Source: Gordius sp. MW1 (Eukaryota > Nematomorpha > Gordioida > Gordea > Gordiidae). Taken from it: a DNA stretch of 64,000 bases. Both the position numbers and the translations under genes were made by a program. Every line of letters begins with the position of its first letter. The first letter of the stretch is position 1. The stretch is from assembly GCA_964036665.1 (NCBI GenBank), contig OZ038526.1, positions 8,246,001-8,310,000 of the forward strand, in the 5' to 3' direction. Positions 58,933 through 64,000 of this stretch are shown here, piece by piece. The notes under the pieces were generated by a model, which did no database searches, had not been told where the DNA came from, and saw only the letters and a list, made by a program, of their open reading frames with translations.

Positions 58933-60560
58933 CAAAATTGAGTCGAAACGACTGCTCTACATCCGTTTAAATCAGACCAAACTTCGCTCAGAAGAATATA
59001 TTCAATTGCGAGATGCAGTTCTTAACGACGCTAATACAATAACATTATGAAACTCTATTTTTCCCTCTTCATACACCTGAAGTCCGCATCATATGCATTG
59101 AATACGCCCAAGATTCAAATCATATGTTTCTAACTACGGCCGTCTAGGCCTATTCATTACATTTACATGCAATCCTGTTTGGCGCGATATTCAGAAGCTC
59201 TTATTATATGGCTCACCAGTCGATATACATGACATCACAGCACGTGTTTGCCGCCAGAAACTTAAATCAATTAATCTCATTGTTAAGCATATGGTATTTA
59301 GTTCTGTGCGTTGCTGGATGTACTCTGTGGGATGGCAAAAGAGAGGTTTACCGCATGCCCATATACTCATATGGTTATATTGCAAGATCACATCTAACGA
59401 AATCGATGCTGTAATATCTGCTTAAATACCTGATCCCAAACTTAATAAAGACGTGTACGTTGTTACAAAAAATATGATACACTGTCCTTGCGGAACGTTC
59501 AATCCAAAATCACCATGCATGATAGACAATAAATGCTCAAGCAATATCCTCGAGGCTTGATATGCAACACAATTACGGGCAGTGATGGACATCCTTTGAA
59601 CAAAAGAAGATCAACAGAGGATGATCGACACGTGGCAACCATTCAACTGCAGAACGCAATCATTGATGTTGATAATCGCTGGATTGTTCCATATTGTCCT
59701 TTGCTACTAAAATTATACAAAGCACATTAACGTTGAATATTGTAACTGTGTAAATCTATTAAATGCATTTCTAAGTACGTTAACAAAGGGCAGTGATATG
59801 GCAGTATTTACCGTTCAACCAGATAGCACTGCGAATATAGCGAGCCTTCACACCGATGAAATCGCACAGTATCAGACTGGAAGATACATAAGCAGCAACG
59901 AAGTTATATGGGGTATTTTATCTTTTCTTATACATGAACGCAGTCCTGCTGTGGTTCACTAAGCTATACATCTAGAAAATGGGCAACGCGTTTATTTTAC
60001 AAATGCAAATGTAAAACAAATAGCCTTAAATCCACCAGATACAACGTTAACAGCTTTCTTCAAGCTATGTCGACTTGATGATTTTGCGCAAACGCTGCTA
60101 TATTGTGAAGTGCTTACGTATTACACGTGGAATTCGCTCACCAGATCCTTTGAAAGTCGTAAACGTGAAAAATCAGTCGCCGGCCGGCCTGACATTTTCA
60201 AAGCTAATGCGATAGGCCGATTATACACTATTCATCCCAATCAGATGAATGTTTCTTTCTTCGCATGCTTTTAGTTAACGTTCGCGGTCCAACGTGTTTC
60301 CAGCAGATAAAAGTGGTCATTGCACATTCCACTTCCGCAGTGCATGCCAAGCTATGCATATATTAGAACGATAATCATTGGGATGAATGCATTAGTGACG
60401 CGTGTCATACATCACATCCAAATTCGTGCATTGTTCGCAATTATATTGACCTCCTGCTCTCCGTATACCAAATTATGGAATAAATATAAAGCATATATGG
60501 CAGAGGATATCATTCATCGTAATAGTCATGCACATTCTAATGTTAACATTGATTAAGTGC
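58933..60560 (+). pseudogene. Helitron Rep-type coding remnant
   Basis: Translated in several plus frames, the stretch follows the order of Helitron-like N-terminal and Rep domains: KIESKRLLYIRLNQTKLRSE, YGRLGLFITFTCNPVWRDIQ, KRGLPHAHILIWL (the two-His HUH motif of rolling-circle initiators), NMIHCPCGTFNPKSPCMI, DNRWIVPYCPLLLKLYKAHI, NVEYCNCVN, DEIAQYQTGRYISSNEVIWG and IHLENGQRVYF. These agree with the Helitron protein family as I remember it. Stops and frame changes separate the parts, so it is a pseudogene. It continues into helicase motifs downstream. Confidence 0.9.
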
Positions 60561-60599
60561 TAAAAACACTATAACGAAACTTTGATCGTTCTTGATGAT

Positions 60600-61232
60600 T
60601 TATGCTTACAAATAGGAAACAATTAGATTGAATTGGGTATGCCTGTACCACGATCTGCTGCTGCTCCATTTGATGTAGACCTACATCGCGATAAAAATTA
60701 CAACCAAGGTGATCTTATGTCTTATATGCCATTTCATATTCCAAAGCTAACGATGCTTTAAAAGAAGGCATTTACGATAAGATTTTGCTTGCTGTTAATA
60801 AACGTTACGAAAAAGTCTTCTTCTTAGGTGCTCCATGAGAAACTGGTATAACTTTCTTATTAACAATGCTCCTGACATTCGTTCCAAAATGATATAGCTG
60901 TGGCTCTAATGTCTTCCGGAATAGCTGCCACATTGTTGCATAGTGGAAGGACTGCTCATTCTGCATTAAAATTGCCTTTAAACGTTTATTACAGTGTCAA
61001 CATTTCCAGAACATATGGAATGGGTAAAGTATTACAGAAGTGCAAACTTATCGTTTGGTATGGGATGCACAATGGCTTATCAAAAATCCCTCGAAGCTCT
61101 TAATCGGTCATTGCAGGATTTGCGCGGAAACCTCAAACCTTTTGGTGACACAATATTATTGTTTGCAGGAGATTTCAGGCAAACTTTCCAGGTTCCGTTT
61201 GTTTCTTCAGCAAATTTTAGACCATTGCAATA
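60600..61232 (+). pseudogene. Helitron Pif1-like helicase remnant
   Basis: Pif1-helicase motifs follow the Rep part on the same strand: a degenerate Walker A (FLGAP..TGITFLLTMLL, ~60820-60870), VALMSSGIAATLLHSGRTAH (~60898-60957), a Walker B region (KLIVW..., then QKSLEALNRSLQDLRGNL) and GDTILLFAGDFRQTFQVPF (~61145-61200). The rest of the helicase is missing. 61235-61595 is AT-rich and non-coding, leading to the proposed 3' end. Confidence 0.9.
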
Positions 61233-61595
61233 AGGACATACAACGGTCATAGTATATCTTCATTTTGATACTATAGATTTTTGGTTAAGACATAACATAA
61301 CACTATTATAAACGCTGTACTCAGTTTTTTTCTCTACATTGTATGCACACCAGTGATTTATTACTTTTTGTCATCCAATTATGCATATAATCGCTAAATA
61401 TCGCATTTATTATCCTATAAATTTAAAAATGCCTAAGGAATATTTACAACTGTTATAAATATATTAAATTTTAAATAAATATGGCCTCTACTATTTATTA
61501 AATTATTTAATATATATTTATATAATGACCCATAATTTTTTATATATGTTCTATTTATTATATTTGTACTAATTATTTAGCTAACTAAGGACTAG

Positions 61596-61625
61596 CCAAA
61601 GCAACGCTTGGCCGAACACAGCTAG
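61596..61625 (+). other. Helitron 3' terminal hairpin and CTAG
   Basis: CCAAAGC-AAC-GCTTGG forms a short stem, followed ten bases later by CTAG with T as the next base. This is the standard Helitron 3' terminus (hairpin 10-12 nt before CTRR, insertion before T). Confidence 0.75.
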
Positions 61626-61727
61626 TTTTATAATTTACAGTGATAAATTTGTCACTTTTATTTAAAAGCTCATGTTCCTAAGAAAGGCAAATACGTAATT
61701 GATCAAATGGGTGTCAGATTCTAATTT

Positions 61728-62895
61728 AATATTTTCAGTCTTGTTAAGGAGCGGCGCTACAGGAGCGCCGCTACATTTTTTCAAAAAAAGCCGGAGCGCC
61801 CCTTTTTTTTAAAAATGAGGAGCGGGCGCGGGAGTAGCTCCTTTTAGGGCTGCTCCTCCGCTCCTTTAAATTTAATATCTAAATTATATTATTTTTTAAA
61901 TATTAATAATATATTTGTTAATTAAAATTTAATGAAAATATAATTTTATTTTATATAAATTTATTCATTATTAAATGTTGAGCCGAGTGTTATATTGATT
62001 TTTCATCTAATCATTTGAAACATTAAATATCAGTTTTTCCTTTTTATATTGAAAATTTTTTTGAAAAATTTTGTAAGTCATATTAATATTCATTTTATAG
62101 ATATATAATAAAAAATAGTTTTATTATGGATTTAGTAGAGATTATAGAAGAAGAAACCAAATTTCCTTATCCACCATACAAAAAATATTTCAAGCTTATA
62201 GATGATACAGATGATAAAGTCAATAGGCGAAATGCCTATTGTGCATTAACAACAAAATGATTTCTTTCTCTAAAATCAGTGCTTTAATTTAAAAAAACAC
62301 CTTAAGGTAAAATCAATATTTTTTTATTATATAAAGCCAGATTAATTAATTTGTTAAGAAAACAAATACCCGACGGAAAAATAGCTACAACTAGTTCACG
62401 GGAGCCTTGTAATGATTTGGAAGATTTCTTGGATTCCATGAAATCGATTACCATGAAAATAATATATTGGATAGATATTTTTTAAATAGAGATAGCAAAA
62501 TTACTATTTTTGAACAATTCTATGAATTAAAAAATATTTATATTAATACAATACCCCGCTTCCCTCTAGTGCTCCTGTGGAGCGCCTATTTAGTATCGCA
62601 AAACAGGTCTTAGGGGAGAAGCATGGGTGTTTGTTAGATTTTAATTTAGAAAATTTATTACTTTTAAAAGCTAATAAAAGATTATAAATATTTTGATATA
62701 TCATAAAATATAAATAAAACGTTAAAAAAATGAAAATCAAAGGAGCGGTTATGGAGCGGCACTCCATTAGTTGGAGCGGGAGCGCTTCTTTTAATATGTA
62801 GTAGCGGGAGCGAAAGTTCGCTCCTTTTAAGAAGGTAGGAGCGGGAGCGGGAGTCGCTACTTTTAAAAAGGAGCCTTAACAAGACTGAATATTTT
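61728..62895 (+). mobile_element. hAT element with transposase remnants (1152 bp, TSD AATATTTT)
   Basis: The element spans 61736-62887. Its ends are CAGTCTTGTTAAGG and CCTTAACAAGACTG (14-bp inverted repeat), with a perfect 8-bp duplication AATATTTT at 61728-61735 and 62888-62895. GGAGCG repeats lie inside both ends. The plus strand carries an N-terminal piece from ATG at 62126 (FPYPPYKKYFKLIDDTDD) and the C-terminal hAT dimerisation motif at about 62570-62690 (SSAPVERLFSIAKQVLGEKH, then NLENLLLLKANKRL, TAA). The catalytic middle is deleted, so the element cannot be autonomous. Confidence 0.95.
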
Positions 62896-63885
62896 ACAGT
62901 ATGAAGGGGCGATATTAAATGTAAAAAAATTTGAACCCAGAAAGAGGTGTTAAAAGGCTATTTGTTTTAATAAAATAAATCGAACTTTGCGATAATTCTC
63001 ATCTATTCGTTTAGTAGTATTAGATGAAAGAGGTTATTAAAGTAAACGTTAAATGGGTCACCGGCTAATAGTTCTAATTCTTATAATAAGTAAAGCTCTC
63101 AGAATCATTGACAAGATAACAAGGGAGACTCGTTACCTAGAATAACACTAAATATTATGCGTGACGTCAAAAATTAATTAAATATTATTTACCGCAACGG
63201 TAGAGCGCAATTTTGCTATTACTTAACCTATAAATTTTGTAGTCACTCTTGCTTATAATTCATTTGCTCTAGTAACATCGAAACCCTTTTTCAACTATAA
63301 ACTTTCATAAAGTATTAATCTTATTTTTGAGCCTCATGGATACTTATCGGATCCCCTCCATAATTCTTTTCTTGTGGTTTGGATTTGGATTTAAAAGTAA
63401 AAGTTGGCGGAAATTTTAATATAATAAAAATTTTAAAGTTTCTTGTTTTCTAAGATCGATTTAATTACGGGTATGCATCAATTTTAAAAATAAGTTGAAA
63501 GCAATATTAATATATCATGGTACACAGAAGGTTAATTCATTATAATTATATTAATTTATAATTTTTGCACTCGAATTATAATATTTAAAGTAAGATAATT
63601 TAATTTATAGTTTTCATTAAATCTCAGAAAAATTTCATAGCATATATTGTCCGAAATCCGTAGAATATCATACTAAATATTTTTTATAATTTAACCACAA
63701 ACAACGTTGCTCAAATTAATAAAATCTTAGATTAAAAGGCATGAGTATTCAATTATATTAAAGTAAGCTAATTTTCTCGAATGTCAGCCAGGTTTTGCCA
63801 AATCCCGAGACCATACAACACAATAATAATTAAAAAAATTTTACCAGAGCCCGATTGTTCTGATAGTTTCAACTTGAATATGATT
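62896..63885. other. AT-rich stretch, nothing recognised
   Basis: About 1 kb with no open frame, tRNA-like structure or shared repeat that I could see. Confidence 0.5.
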
Positions 63886-63890
63886 CGACC

Positions 63891-64000
63891 TAGAGACCTG
63901 CACGGCCCGGCCCGCGGACGGGCCTAAAATCCCGGCCCGCGGGCCGGGCTTCTGCTTAAAAATAAAACAACAGGCCTGGACGGGCCGATATATAACGTAA
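63891..64000. repeat. GC-rich repeat end (TAGAGACCTGCACGG), cut by the window edge
   Basis: The block starts TAGAGACCTGCACGGCCCGG and contains CCCGGCCCGCGGGCCGGG, a palindrome, and further CGGGC motifs. It matches the starts at 33671 and (reversed) 3475. It is probably the left end of a DNA transposon that runs beyond the window. Confidence 0.6.

Larger units (their letters stand above)
52913..61625 (+). mobile_element. Probable Helitron with nested insertions
   Basis: Proposed ends: a 5' TC in TCTATATACATAAAAATG after an A at 52912, and a 3' CTAG at 61622-61625 followed by T. The 3' end is preceded by a short hairpin (CCAAAGCAACGCTTGG, 61596-61611), the layout of Helitron termini. The 5' part (52913-53110) has GTAACTCCG...CTCCTAAAGTTCTCGACCGA and ACCAAATTTGG, a leader style I associate with Helitrons of many animals. 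Coding remnants of Rep/Hel lie at 58933-61232. The interval also holds a long-TIR hAT element (54650-55596), hairpin arrays and G-rich repeats, which explains the 8.7-kb span. The 3' end is well supported; whether the 5' end belongs to the same copy is inference. Confidence 0.55.

Overview
The window is nuclear DNA of an animal. It is AT-rich, intron-bearing and heavily invaded by mobile elements. The animal assignment rests on a complete class VII unconventional myosin (MyTH4-FERM-SH3-MyTH4-FERM tail) and on metazoan-like NUP35 and CSTF2 genes. I cannot name the phylum. Very short introns (33-50 bp) in parts of NUP35 and CSTF2 point to a lineage with compact introns.

Layout. 1-3.5 kb: repeat-rich block with a 7-bp microsatellite, an array of hairpin-bearing ~100-120 bp units, a ~520-bp core, tRNA-derived sequence and GC-rich repeats. 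3.5-4.2 kb: a Ty3-like RNase H fragment and a LINE endonuclease fragment. 4.3-5.6 kb: a GCTCAG-repeat/tRNA-like element and a dispersed repeat. 5.87-6.07 kb (-): an orphan terminal exon of NMD3. 7.2-10.3 kb: three MITEs with 8-bp target duplications. 11.685-28.597 kb (+): a 34-exon myosin VIIa gene, 2535 codons after splicing. 29.8-33.2 kb (-): a decayed LINE with a 57-bp perfect hairpin at its 3' end and a MITE inserted inside it. 34.7-39.1 kb (-): an old Ty3-like LTR element. 39.48-41.14 kb (+): NUP35. 41.29-45.42 kb (-): CSTF2, tail-to-tail with NUP35. 45.9-52.8 kb: hAT-like elements, MITEs and a Tc1/IS630-type transposase fragment. 52.9-61.6 kb: a probable Helitron with decayed Rep/Hel coding sequence, loaded with nested arrays and a long-TIR hAT element. 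61.7-62.9 kb: a short hAT element with N- and C-terminal transposase remnants. 62.9-64 kb: AT-rich sequence ending in a GC-rich repeat.

The host genes are a motor protein (myosin VIIa, actin-based anchoring), an mRNA 3'-end processing factor (CSTF2), a nuclear pore protein (NUP35) and a ribosome-export adaptor fragment (NMD3). They are not functionally linked; the window is an ordinary gene-bearing segment shaped by transposons. The most unusual points are: a family of hAT-like elements whose exact 8-bp duplications can be read at three sites, plus a 20-bp minimal remnant; a sharp change of codon composition and intron size inside both NUP35 and CSTF2; a myosin VIIa without the usual single-alpha-helix segment; and a large pair of inverted repeats ~55 kb apart.

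All gene models are by-eye splicing of the genomic sequence. Their support is GT-AG sites, matching phases and remembered family sequences; no alignment or database search was run.
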